DNA from: Candidatus Kapaibacterium sp.
Lineage (GTDB): Bacteria > Bacteroidota > Ignavibacteria > Kapaibacteriales > Kapaibacteriaceae
Length of the DNA stretch: 36,423 nt
Direction of reading: 5' to 3'
Assembly (NCBI GenBank): GCA_018882895.1
Contig: VERF01000021.1
Span: forward strand, 1-36,423
Positions 29,842-36,423 of this stretch are shown here, one piece after another. Every line of letters starts with the position of its first letter. The first letter of the stretch is position 1. The position numbers were made by a program, and so were the translations under genes. The notes below the pieces were generated by a model that did not search any database, was not told the origin of the DNA, and was given only the letters and a program-made list of their open reading frames with translations.

Positions 29842-30522
29842 CTCTATGGAGCGAAGTGTGACACGCTGGAACGTGTAACTACCCTTTTCGGTCAGACCAA
29901 TGCGCACGTGCTGACCCTCAGAGAGGTTTGTCAGGGCCTGACGCAGCGTAGGTTCTGTCTTGACAAGATCGACGTGCTCCTCACGGATCGTCGAAGGCTG
30001 CATGTCGGCGTCGAGCACAAGGGCCACTCCATTATCTGAACCCGCGATGCGCTGGATGTCTTCACGGCTGATCGCGTCGACCTGGACCGGCGTGACCGAG
30101 ACACCAAGGAACCGGGCAGAGGCCCGGGAAAGATCAACAACCCGGCGGCGGATGAATGGCCCGCGGTCGGTGACCTCCACGATCACCACCTTGCCGGTCT
30201 CAATGTTTCGTACCCGCAACAGCGTACCAAATGGCAGCGTCTTGTGCGCCGCCGTGAACTCGTCCATGTCGTAGCGCTTTCCGGAAGCCGTCCGGCGTCC
30301 ATGAAAGGTACCTCCATACCAGGAGGCCAGTCCATCTGCCACATCAACCAGGGCCAGAGGCTCGGGGCGCGGCTCAACATATTGAACGGCGCGCGGCGCG
30401 GCGGCAACCGCGTCCGGCACGTCATGGGCCTGGACAAGTAAACTGATCGACATGATGATGGTCATTACGACCATAAAGACTGCGATCCGAGCGATGGTCC
30501 GTTGCGAGAGATACGTTGTCAT
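29818..30522 (-). CDS. rlpA: RlpA-like septal ring lytic transglycosylase domain protein
   Basis: 234 residues. One N-terminal hydrophobic segment (I-A-V-F-M-V-V-M-T-I-I-M-S-I-S-L-L-V-Q-A) works as signal or anchor. The double-psi beta-barrel covers about 70-155: G-L-A-S-W-Y-G-G-T-F-H-G-R-R-T-A-S-G, L-P-F-G-T-L-L-R-V and V-T-D-R-G-P-F with the conserved Asp. Homologues act on denuded glycan at septa, though many lack activity. A ~75-residue C-terminal part is not a SPOR domain and ends S-P-L-I-A-S-R. The start is ATG 30522 with AGGAGG 8 bases upstream, a strong site. It lies downstream of the OmpA-like pair, separated by a terminator hairpin. Confidence 0.85.
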   Translation of the reverse strand: MTTYLSQRTIARIAVFMVVMTIIMSISLLVQAHDVPDAVAAAPRAVQYVEPRPEPLALVDVADGLASWYGGTFHGRRTASGKRYDMDEFTAAHKTLPFGTLLRVRNIETGKVVIVEVTDRGPFIRRRVVDLSRASARFLGVSVTPVQVDAISREDIQRIAGSDNGVALVLDADMQPSTIREEHVDLVKTEPTLRQALTNLSEGQHVRIGLTEKGSYTFQRVTLRSIESPLIASR

Positions 30523-30594
30523 AGGGTGGTCCTCCTGCGTTGTACGAGGAAATCTCACTCGAATCGACAGCTACCCTACACTATCGTCGAGACG

Positions 30595-30646
30595 GAAAAA
30601 GCCTGCTAGAGGCCCCCTGACGAACTCAGGGCCTCAAAAATGCAGG
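30595..30646 (-). terminator. Terminator of the OmpA-like gene pair
   Basis: On the minus strand CCTGC (30646-30642) pairs with GCAGG (30606-30602) and an inner stem GAGGCCC pairs with GGGCCTC around the loop, followed by CTTTTT. Good intrinsic terminator for the gene ending at 30707. Confidence 0.75.
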
Positions 30647-30706
30647 TTTTCCACACCCTGCGGATGAATTCTTTATGAATTCCTGTTCATTGGATCGCAA
30701 CTGTCT

Positions 30707-32182
30707 TTAATTGCAATCTTTTACAACGACCACTTCAATGCGACGATTCTTCGATCTAATGGTTTCTATCTGCTCTTTTGTCATCTTCTTGGCCATTTCG
30801 GCTGATGGCTCCACTACCTTGGGACTGGTCGAACCACGGCCAACGGCGCTCCGGATCTTGGTTGCTGAGATTCCATTATCGAGCAGCCACTGCTTGATGC
30901 GCAGTGCGCGAAGTTCGGACAGCTCTTGGTTGCGCTCAGGTGGACCATCGGCAGAGGCATGGCCCTCGATGATGACCTGGAGTTCATCGCAGGCCCCCTT
31001 CATATATGTCCACAGCTCCTGTAGGTTCTTCTCGGTCTGCACGTCGTCAAGATCAAGCTGATCGGTGTTGACCACGAAGTTGATCGATTTGGAGAAGGCA
31101 ACTTTGCGCGCGGCAGGGGTCGGCTCGGGGGCGGCAGGCTCTGCAGCAGGTGCTGCTTCGACGGGTTTATCGGCAGGCTTTTCAGCGGGTTTCTCGGCTG
31201 GGGCATCCGGCTCGGGTGCCGGCTCGGGTGCTTGTTGCATGTCGCGACGTGGCCGATCATCCATCGGCATGTCATGGTAGGGGCCCTCACGCCTGTCACC
31301 ACCTCTGCGGCGCGGAGGTTCTTCGCAGCAACAGCCGTCATCGATCACACAGTGGCAGTCCGGACACATCCGGGGTTCCTTGCGGGGCTTGCGGTGACGT
31401 CGGGGCTCGTTGAATTTGTACGATAGGCTCAGCGAAAACGCCGAAAGGTCATCGCGTCCACCATTGATGTCGACGTCGTCAAGAAACCCGCTGAAGACCA
31501 GGCGGTATTCGCCGCGCAGTGTCAGACCGACGCGTTGCGAGAGTGGGAAGACGACTCCCCCGCCAAGCGGGATACTGGCCACCGTTGTGGAATACTCGCC
31601 CTTGATGTTATTGGGAAGGGGCGAGTGCTGCGACGCATTCGAAGGCGCAAAGTCCACCAGGCCGATGCCCGCCGTAATGAACGGCACGGCCGGAATGTTG
31701 TCGACCAGCACATAGCCCACCATCAGGTCGGCCGTGGTGATCCGGCTCTCATTGCGGTCTTCAATTCGCGTCAGCGAACCCGGATAATTGTCGCCCAGCT
31801 TCGCCCCCTGACCAAAGTAGTCGGGGTTCGACGCAATCCTGGTCGGGTTGATCCGCCACCCATACTGCCCAAGCGACGTTCTGGCCTCCACCCACAGGCG
31901 GTCCATGGCGTTAAAGGACAAGCTCACCACTCCCCCATACCCGTAGAGATCGTCGGCAAACTCCCCGTGATACTTATAGGAGGTGGCCGAGAACGTCCCA
32001 ATCACATCACCCTGCCGCTTCTGCGCATGCAGAGCCGATGTGACAAGGAGAAGCAGCAGGAGGATGGTTCCCTGCCTTCGCAGGGATGACGGCTGTCGTG
32101 ACTCCGTACTTCCCGTAATTCCCGTACTTCCCGTACTTCCCGTACTTCCCGTACTTCCCGTAATTCCCGTAATTCTCCTCAT
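30707..32182 (-). CDS. OmpA-family outer membrane protein with Cys cluster and repeat-derived N-terminus
   Basis: 491 residues from ATG 32182, which overlaps the upstream stop (ATGA) after GGGAG; an in-frame ATG at 32200 also exists. Residues 1-34 are unusual: (I/S-T-G) units from nonamer DNA repeats and S-S-L-R-R-Q-G from a REP palindrome. The signal core L-L-L-L-L-L-V-T-S-A-L-H-A ends near 53. An 8-stranded-type barrel spans about 57-258. A basic linker carries C273-P-D-C-H-C...C284-C-C, including one CxxCH. A Pro/Ala/Glu linker (317-358) leads to the OmpA peptidoglycan-binding domain (I-I-E-G-H-A-S-A-D-G, L-R-A-L-R-I-K-Q-W-L, N-R-R-I-E-V-V-V). Such proteins link outer membrane and cell wall. 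The barrel is a paralogue of the upstream gene. Confidence 0.88.
   Translation of the reverse strand: MRRITGITGSTGSTGSTGSTGITGSTESRQPSSLRRQGTILLLLLLVTSALHAQKRQGDVIGTFSATSYKYHGEFADDLYGYGGVVSLSFNAMDRLWVEARTSLGQYGWRINPTRIASNPDYFGQGAKLGDNYPGSLTRIEDRNESRITTADLMVGYVLVDNIPAVPFITAGIGLVDFAPSNASQHSPLPNNIKGEYSTTVASIPLGGGVVFPLSQRVGLTLRGEYRLVFSGFLDDVDINGGRDDLSAFSLSLSYKFNEPRRHRKPRKEPRMCPDCHCVIDDGCCCEEPPRRRGGDRREGPYHDMPMDDRPRRDMQQAPEPAPEPDAPAEKPAEKPADKPVEAAPAAEPAAPEPTPAARKVAFSKSINFVVNTDQLDLDDVQTEKNLQELWTYMKGACDELQVIIEGHASADGPPERNQELSELRALRIKQWLLDNGISATKIRSAVGRGSTSPKVVEPSAEMAKKMTKEQIETIRSKNRRIEVVVVKDCN
32066..32091. repeat. REP-like palindrome inside the OmpA-like gene
   Basis: CCCTGC (32070-32075), loop CTTC, GCAGGG (32080-32085), flanked by GGTT and ATGACGG; same family as 13722-13745 (GTCATCCC-GCGAA-GCGGGA). 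It encodes the S-S-L-R-R-Q-G-T part of the signal-peptide n-region. Confidence 0.8.
32106..32177. repeat. Eight tandem nonamers inside the OmpA-like gene 5' end
   Basis: Eight 9-bp units GTACTTCCC or GTAATTCCC (last one GTAATTCTC). On the minus strand GGGAAGTAC/GGGAATTAC, so each unit adds three codons (S-T-G or I-T-G). The ATTACGG core relates it to the octamer and heptamer arrays. Confidence 0.95.
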
Positions 32183-33555
32183 TTCATCTTCTCCCTGCAT
32201 TCTTTACAATCGGAGGGGGCGAACGGAAGCGTGCCTTTGGAGATGCGCTCCGTTCCATCGGGCATCATCTGCTTGCGATACCAGCGGCCGTCGGCCTCGG
32301 ATTCGCGCAGTAGGCTGCCGTCTTCGAGTGAGCGTGCCAGATCCCAGCGGATCTTCTGGGGTCCGCGTGGTGGCTCGTTGTCGACGCATATACCGAATCC
32401 CGGCGCGCCAAAGCACTCGCGATGCTGTCCGGCCGGACATGGCACGCTCATTGGCTCGAGGCCTTCGGGCTTCGGTGGTTCGGGGGCAGGCTTTGGCGCT
32501 GGCTTGGGGGCCGGGGCCGGTTCTGCCTCTTCATCGGACGGGGCTGGGGCAGCGCCGGCTGACTTTTCATCGTCCCCGCTCTGATCTGCACCCGGACGCA
32601 TCGGGCACGGCATGCAACAGCAGGCCGAGCACATTCGGCAGTAGCAGCAGAGGCAGACGTTGCACTTAACGTGGACGCATTCGCTGCAATCCGGACACAT
32701 CGTACAGCTGGAGCACTCGGCGCATTCCTCGTCCTGACGTTCAAAGACCTCGTCCCAGCCCGGAGGCGCTCCACGGTGCGGCAGGCATTCCACATCGGGA
32801 TGCTCGGCATCGCACTCTCCGGCACCGCGCTTGTCATGCCGATGGCGTCTGGACTTCGGAGCCATCTTGTTGAAGGTGTAACTCAGGCCCATCGAGATCA
32901 TCGTCAGGCCATCATTGCTTTGCTTCGGATTTACGTCGTCGAGAAACTGCGAAAACACCAGCCGCCGCTCGGCCTGAACCACTAAGTCAACCCGGCGTGA
33001 GAGCGGAAACCGCACGCCCCCTCCCAGAATGAGGCTGGCTACGGTCTTGCTGTACGTTCCTTGGATGTTGTTCGGCAAGGGGGCGTACTCGGATGCATTT
33101 CTCGGATCGAAGGAAAGCAGTCCGATGCCCGCCGTTAGAAATGGTCTGGCCCGGATTCCGGGCACCAGAACGTAGTTGGCCACAATGTCAACCATCGTGG
33201 TGCTGCTGACGTTCACCGAATCGATCAGCGTGGTCGTTCCAGGATAGGTATCCCCCAGCTGGGCGCCCGACCCAAAGTAGTCCGGCTCGGCCGCGATCTT
33301 GGTTGGCGTGATCTTCCACCGATACTCCCCGAGCACCACTCGCGCATCAAGGTGCAATCGGTCCATGGCACTGATGCCCAGCGAAACGCCCCCGGCAGGT
33401 CCGAACAGGTCGTCCATCTGCTCGCCACTGTACTTGAGCGTACCACCGAACAGCCCACCCTGCACGTCACCGGCGCGACCCTGCGATCGAGCCACTGAGG
33501 CAGTGACCAGAAACATTGCCAGCATGCACAGCATACCGCGGCACAATGTGCTCAC
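32179..33555 (-). CDS. Outer-membrane beta-barrel protein with a 16-cysteine cluster
   Basis: 458 residues from GTG 33555 (the in-frame ATG eight codons later is an alternative). Signal peptide 1-24 (A-M-F-L-V-T-A-S-V-A-R-S-Q). Residues 27-230 are a barrel closely matching the downstream OmpA-like gene (shared P-D-Y-F-G-x-G-A-x-L-G-D, P-F-x-T-A-G-I-G-L, A-P-L-P-N-N-I, F-L-D-D-V). Instead of an OmpA domain it has a Cys-rich stretch, C278 to C317, with 16 cysteines, the first six exactly every third residue (CxxCxxCxxCxxCxxC). A Pro-rich linker (345-365) follows. The last ~90 residues (C373...C381...C390, W-D-L-A-R-S-L-E, W-Y-R-K-Q-M, C450-K-E-C453) match nothing I know. No CxxCH, so not a haem protein by that test. 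Stop overlaps the next start. Confidence 0.85.
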   Translation of the reverse strand: MSTLCRGMLCMLAMFLVTASVARSQGRAGDVQGGLFGGTLKYSGEQMDDLFGPAGGVSLGISAMDRLHLDARVVLGEYRWKITPTKIAAEPDYFGSGAQLGDTYPGTTTLIDSVNVSSTTMVDIVANYVLVPGIRARPFLTAGIGLLSFDPRNASEYAPLPNNIQGTYSKTVASLILGGGVRFPLSRRVDLVVQAERRLVFSQFLDDVNPKQSNDGLTMISMGLSYTFNKMAPKSRRHRHDKRGAGECDAEHPDVECLPHRGAPPGWDEVFERQDEECAECSSCTMCPDCSECVHVKCNVCLCCYCRMCSACCCMPCPMRPGADQSGDDEKSAGAAPAPSDEEAEPAPAPKPAPKPAPEPPKPEGLEPMSVPCPAGQHRECFGAPGFGICVDNEPPRGPQKIRWDLARSLEDGSLLRESEADGRWYRKQMMPDGTERISKGTLPFAPSDCKECREKMK

Positions 33556-33693
33556 AACGATCCGAAGGATTGTGGATAACAGTGTGGATTGACGTGGAAA
33601 AGATAATCAAAAAGCATTCCAAACTTTGCCATAAATGTATATGCTGAACATCAGGCGGATTTGGCAAGACATTGCAAGGCATAGACATACGCA

Positions 33694-33725
33694 AAACGCC
33701 CTTGAATCCTACTTCAAGGGCGTTT
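33694..33725 (-). terminator. Terminator downstream of adk
   Basis: AAACGCCCTTGAA (33694-33706) pairs perfectly with TTCAAGGGCGTTT (33713-33725), loop TCCTAC. On the minus strand it ends in GTTTTG, a short T-run. The 33556-33756 spacer also contains the upstream region of the barrel gene, with a weak TATCTTTT near 33603-33596. Confidence 0.75.
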
Positions 33726-33756
33726 GGGGTGTTTTCTCTTGTGGAAAGCTGGGAAT

Positions 33757-34305
33757 TCAGCTCAGGATCGCCAGTACCCGTTGGTTGACCTCGTCGACCT
33801 CTCCGATGCCATTGACCGATGTCAGCAGGCCTTTACCGGTGTAGTATTCAAGCAAGGGGGCGGTTTCTGCGTTATACACGTTCAGGCGATTACGGATGAT
33901 GTCTTCCTGATCGTCGGCGCGACCGCGCTGCAGAAGTCGGCCGATGATCGTCTCATCGTCGACCTCGAGATTGATCACTTTGGAGATGGAGAGCCCCTTG
34001 GCAGAGAGGAGTCCATCGAGGGCATCGGCCTGCGCACGAGTGCGAGGAAATCCGTCGAGGATGCATCCCGTGGCGAACTGTTCGCCACCCATGGCCTCCT
34101 CAACGATGCGTGCCACCACGTCATCAGGTACGAGTTTGCCGGAGTCGACGTATTCCTTGGCGACCATACCGACCTCGGTCTGGTTCTTGATGGCGGCGCG
34201 GAACGCGTCACCGGTACTCAGATGAGCAACGCCGAGCTTCTCGGCCAGGATTGCTGCCTGCGTGCCTTTGCCCACTCCTGGGGCACCGAACAACACGAGT
34301 ATCAT
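33757..34305 (-). CDS. adk: Adenylate kinase, short form
   Basis: 182 residues. Interconverts AMP + ATP and 2 ADP. Walker A G-A-P-G-V-G-K-G-T at 7-15; AMP-binding L-S-T-G-D-A-F-R (29-36) and G-F-P-R-T; the LID is short (G-R-A-D-D-Q) with no zinc cysteines, so a short-type enzyme. The frame is open to 34440, but the family N-terminus M-I-L-V-L-F-G-A-P-G places the start at 34305, right after GGGAGAG. The TATCTTCG at 34337-34330 with TTTG 22 bases upstream is a possible promoter, otherwise it is the third gene after folD and the pseudouridine synthase. Confidence 0.96.
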   Translation of the reverse strand: MILVLFGAPGVGKGTQAAILAEKLGVAHLSTGDAFRAAIKNQTEVGMVAKEYVDSGKLVPDDVVARIVEEAMGGEQFATGCILDGFPRTRAQADALDGLLSAKGLSISKVINLEVDDETIIGRLLQRGRADDQEDIIRNRLNVYNAETAPLLEYYTGKGLLTSVNGIGEVDEVNQRVLAILS

Positions 34306-34342
34306 CTCTCTCCCATGATGCGAATGCAACGAAGATACAACG

Positions 34343-35104
34343 TCAAAAGAACTCCGCATCAAAGGTCGATGCGTAAGGGGCGGCGTATTTGCGCAGCACC
34401 TGAAGGGCTGCTGCGAAGTCCTTTGGAGGGGGCGCCTCAATGGTCATGCGTTCTGCCGTATCGGGATGATCGAAACTGATGCGCCGAGCATGCAGCGTCA
34501 GCCGATCGATGATGGGGCGCTCGGTCTCCCCTTTGCGCACGTTGTAGCGGCGCTTGATGCCCGACAGCAGGAAGGCCGACGAGGTTCCGTAGTCCTCGTC
34601 CACCAAAAGAGGATGCCCGATGGCCGAGCAGTGCACGCGGATCTGGTGCTGACGTCCGGTAATGAGGTCGCACTCGACGTGTGTTGCCAGACGGAACCGC
34701 TCGAGCACGCGCAGAATGGTGCGCGCTTCCTTGCCTTTGGCTGAGGGCTTCATCAGCCCCTTGCGACGGGTGTCCGGGGCGATCGGAATATCGATGGTCA
34801 TCTGATCACGGTCAACGATTCCCGAAACGATGGCCTCATAGGTCTTTACCACCGTATGGTGCTCGAACTGATCGTTCAGTGCCTTGTGTGCTTCCGGGGT
34901 AAGGGGCATGAGCATCACGCCGGACGTTTCACGGTCGAGCCGGTGCACAACATAGGCCGAGCCGAACTGGTCGCGCACGGCGGCCTTGACGCTGGGAAGC
35001 GACTGATCATAGCGGTCCGGGATCGACAGAAGACCCGCCGGCTTATTGACCACAACGAGTGATGCATCCGCGTGTAGAATCTCGAGGCGTGCTTTCTTGG
35101 TCAT
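34343..35104 (-). CDS. RluA-family RNA pseudouridine synthase
   Basis: 253 residues. Isomerises uridine to pseudouridine in rRNA or tRNA. Catalytic D57 lies in H-R-L-D-R-E-T-S-G, and K-P-A-G-L (21-25), K-T-Y-E-A-I and G-R-Q-H-Q-I-R-V-H complete the family motifs. No N-terminal S4 domain, so it resembles short RluA/RluC-like or TruC-like forms; the target position cannot be assigned. The start overlaps the folD stop (ATGA, 35101-35104), so translation is coupled. Confidence 0.92.
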   Translation of the reverse strand: MTKKARLEILHADASLVVVNKPAGLLSIPDRYDQSLPSVKAAVRDQFGSAYVVHRLDRETSGVMLMPLTPEAHKALNDQFEHHTVVKTYEAIVSGIVDRDQMTIDIPIAPDTRRKGLMKPSAKGKEARTILRVLERFRLATHVECDLITGRQHQIRVHCSAIGHPLLVDEDYGTSSAFLLSGIKRRYNVRKGETERPIIDRLTLHARRISFDHPDTAERMTIEAPPPKDFAAALQVLRKYAAPYASTFDAEFF

Positions 35105-35976
35105 CCCATGCGCCTTTGTGCAGCTGTCAATGTATTGCGCAGGAGCATGGCGCGCGTCATGGGGCCCACGCCACCGGGCACGGGCGTGATGGCTGAGGCC
35201 ACGGCGCTTACCTCGTCGAAGAGCACATCACCAACCAGACCCGATGTACCGTCGGGGCGTTCCATTCGGTTGATGCCCACGTCGATCACCACCGCCCCCT
35301 GCCGCACATGGTCACGCGTGATGAGTCCGTGCATGCCCACGGCCGAGATGAGGATATCTGCCCGACGTGTGTGTTCGGCCAGGTCCGGCGTGCCGGTATG
35401 GCATAACGTTACGGTGCAGTTGCCCTGTGGACGCTTTTGTGCGAGCAGCATGGCAAGGGGCTTGCCCACGATATTGCTGCGGCCCACCACCACGGCATGC
35501 CTGCCTGATGTTTCGATATTGTATCGGCGGAGCATCTCAAGCACGCCGTAGGGAGTGCACGGGATGAATCCGTCGAGCCCGATCATGAGCTTTCCGGCAT
35601 TGATAGGATGGAAGCCGTCGACATCCTTGTTTGGATCGATGGCGCGGATCACGGCGTGCTCGTCGATGTGCTTCGGCAACGGCAACTGCACAAGGATTCC
35701 GTGCACTGCGGGGTCGGCATTCCATGCCATCACCTGGGCGATGACCTGTTCTTGCGTTGCCTCGGCAGTCATCCGCACAATGGTCGAGCCAATGCCAACC
35801 TTTTCACAGTCCTTGCCTTTGTTGCGCACGTACACGGCGCTGGCAGGGTCCTCACCAACAAGCAGCAGGTTCAGTCCGGGTACAACACCTGTGGCACGCA
35901 TCAGCGCAGCCACCTCAAGTGCTACTTCCTCCCGTACCTGCGCGGCGAGCGCATTTCCGTCGATGATCGTTGGCAT
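35101..35976 (-). CDS. folD: Bifunctional methylenetetrahydrofolate dehydrogenase/cyclohydrolase
   Basis: 291 residues. Converts 5,10-methylene-THF to 10-formyl-THF with NADP. Active-site Y49 and K53 in Y-V-R-N-K, P-L-P-K-H-I-D, D-V-D-G-F-H-P near 118-124, V-V-G-R-S-N-I-V-G-K-P (NADP binding, about 163-173) and the terminal T-P-V-P-G-G-V-G-P-M-T are all intact. No Shine-Dalgarno precedes ATG 35976; the TATCTTTG box is only 4 bases upstream, suggesting a leaderless message. Heads a coupled run with the pseudouridine synthase and perhaps adk. Confidence 0.97.
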   Translation of the reverse strand: MPTIIDGNALAAQVREEVALEVAALMRATGVVPGLNLLLVGEDPASAVYVRNKGKDCEKVGIGSTIVRMTAEATQEQVIAQVMAWNADPAVHGILVQLPLPKHIDEHAVIRAIDPNKDVDGFHPINAGKLMIGLDGFIPCTPYGVLEMLRRYNIETSGRHAVVVGRSNIVGKPLAMLLAQKRPQGNCTVTLCHTGTPDLAEHTRRADILISAVGMHGLITRDHVRQGAVVIDVGINRMERPDGTSGLVGDVLFDEVSAVASAITPVPGGVGPMTRAMLLRNTLTAAQRRMG

Positions 35977-35980
35977 CGGG

Positions 35981-35988
35981 CAAAGATA
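35981..35988 (-). promoter_or_regulatory. Candidate -7 box giving a leaderless folD mRNA
   Basis: TATCTTTG on the minus strand, exact TAnnTTTG, ends 4 bases before the folD ATG (TATCTTTG-CCCG-ATG). The guaB upstream is nearly identical (TATTTTTG-CCC-ATG). No convincing -33 element. Confidence 0.45.
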
Positions 35989-36033
35989 CGCACCTCGGGT
36001 CGTCAGCTATTTGAAGACCCATGACGATTACGA

Positions 36034-36270
36034 ATTACGGAGGACGGATTACTGATTACGGAGGACGGATTACGGAGGACGGAGGACGGAGGACGGAGGA
36101 CGGATTACGGAGGACGGAGGACGGAGGACGGATTACTGATTACGGAGGACGGAGGACGGATTACTGATTACGGAGGACGGAGGACGGATTACGGATTACG
36201 GAGGACGGAGGACGGATTACGGATTACGGAGGACGGAGGACGGATTACTGATTACGGAGGACGGAGGACT
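36034..36270. repeat. Phase-perfect heptamer array, 33 units plus a partial one
   Basis: Every 7 bases from 36034 to 36264 is one of three words: ATTACGG, AGGACGG or ATTACTG, with no insertion or slip; 36265-36270 is a partial unit. From 36132 on, the words are arranged in a 28-bp higher-order unit (ATTAC[T/G]G, ATTACGG, AGGACGG, AGGACGG) repeated four full times plus one nearly complete copy. It fills most of the space upstream of folD; 35989-36033 and 36271-36301 show nothing else I can support. Confidence 0.97.
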
Positions 36271-36301
36271 CCGCGCTCAAAGCTTTGAGCTAAGGAGTGA
36301 A

Positions 36302-36423
36302 TCACAGGGAAATGTCGACAATATCAAGAATATCGCATCGACAGAGAAGCCCGACGTTCCATGTCATTGGGATGAAGGTGTCGATGAATCCGGCAAATCC
36401 GGCGGCCAGGAGGAACCGGGAAG
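36302..36423 (-). CDS. Possible C-terminal fragment of a membrane protein
   Basis: An open minus-strand frame enters from the right edge and stops at TGA 36304-36302. It reads ...F-L-L-A-A-G-F-A-G-F-I-D-T-F-I-P-M-T-W-N-V-G-L-L..., a hydrophobic run that could be a transmembrane helix. Only 40 codons are visible and no family is recognised. A plus-strand frame from ATG 36313 is also open; I prefer the minus frame for its composition, with low confidence. Confidence 0.25.
   Translation of the reverse strand, partial: SRFLLAAGFAGFIDTFIPMTWNVGLLCRCDILDIVDISL

Noticed and set aside
32604-32724. Multihaem cytochrome in the Cys-rich barrel protein
   Set aside because: None of the CxxC units is followed by His, so there is no haem c attachment motif.
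36034-36270. CRISPR array
   Set aside because: Units are 7 bp with no spacers of distinct sequence; it is a simple tandem array and no cas genes are nearby.

Overview
The window looks like chromosomal DNA of a Gram-negative member of the Bacteroidota/Chlorobi (FCB) lineage, perhaps close to Ignavibacteria or Kapabacteria; the placement is inference. Supporting signs are a type IX secretion C-terminal sorting domain on an Omp28-like secreted protein, a GWxTD-domain protein, a DUF3467 protein, a TamB/YidC envelope, several TAnnTTTG boxes (the Bacteroidota -7 promoter element) upstream of genes, and moderately high G+C. I see no phage, transposase, CRISPR array, rRNA or tRNA. Gene content is mostly core metabolism and envelope, so the unusual signals are in repeats, short words and one pair of outer-membrane genes.

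Layout. 1-264: start of a secreted protein running off the left edge (minus). 403-7636 (minus): thiolase, then an isocitrate dehydrogenase coupled by ATGA overlap to a 1540-residue TamB-like protein. 7827-9662 (plus): atpD-atpC, ended by a strong terminator. 9760-13624 (plus): guaB, an Xaa-Pro aminopeptidase and a glycosyltransferase. 13625-13821 is filled with short tandem repeats and REP-like palindromes. 13822-15858 (minus): membrane Fe-S oxidoreductase of the HdrD/ETF:quinone-oxidoreductase type, divergent from a CoA-transferase and GWxTD gene pair (15929-18516, plus). 18610-29622 (minus): T9SS-sorted Omp28-like protein, yidC, yidD, rnpA, rpmH, DUF3467 protein, TPR protein, BNR/sortilin-like propeller protein and a LolA-like lipoprotein carrier. 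29818-33555 (minus): RlpA and two tandemly duplicated outer-membrane beta-barrel genes. 33757-35976 (minus): adk, an RluA-family pseudouridine synthase and folD. 36034-36270 is a phase-perfect heptamer array, followed by a possible gene fragment at the right edge.

How it works together. Thiolase, CoA-transferase, the Fe-S quinone oxidoreductase and isocitrate dehydrogenase fit an aerobic or anaerobically respiring acyl-CoA/TCA metabolism feeding the quinone pool and ATP synthase. rpmH-rnpA-yidD-yidC is the classical ribosome/RNase P/membrane-insertase block. TamB, YidC, LolA-like, RlpA and the OmpA pair build the envelope.

Main points for a second look: (1) the word AAGGGGC occurs 36 times by hand count, 18 per strand, about once per kb, and forms an inverted pair in the atpC terminator, as DNA uptake sequences do; (2) the first of the paired barrels carries 16 cysteines in 40 residues, largely at every third position; (3) a related family of 7-, 8- and 9-bp tandem repeats and REP palindromes abuts genes so closely that it supplies stop codons and the N-terminus of one exported protein; (4) guaB and folD appear to be leaderless.
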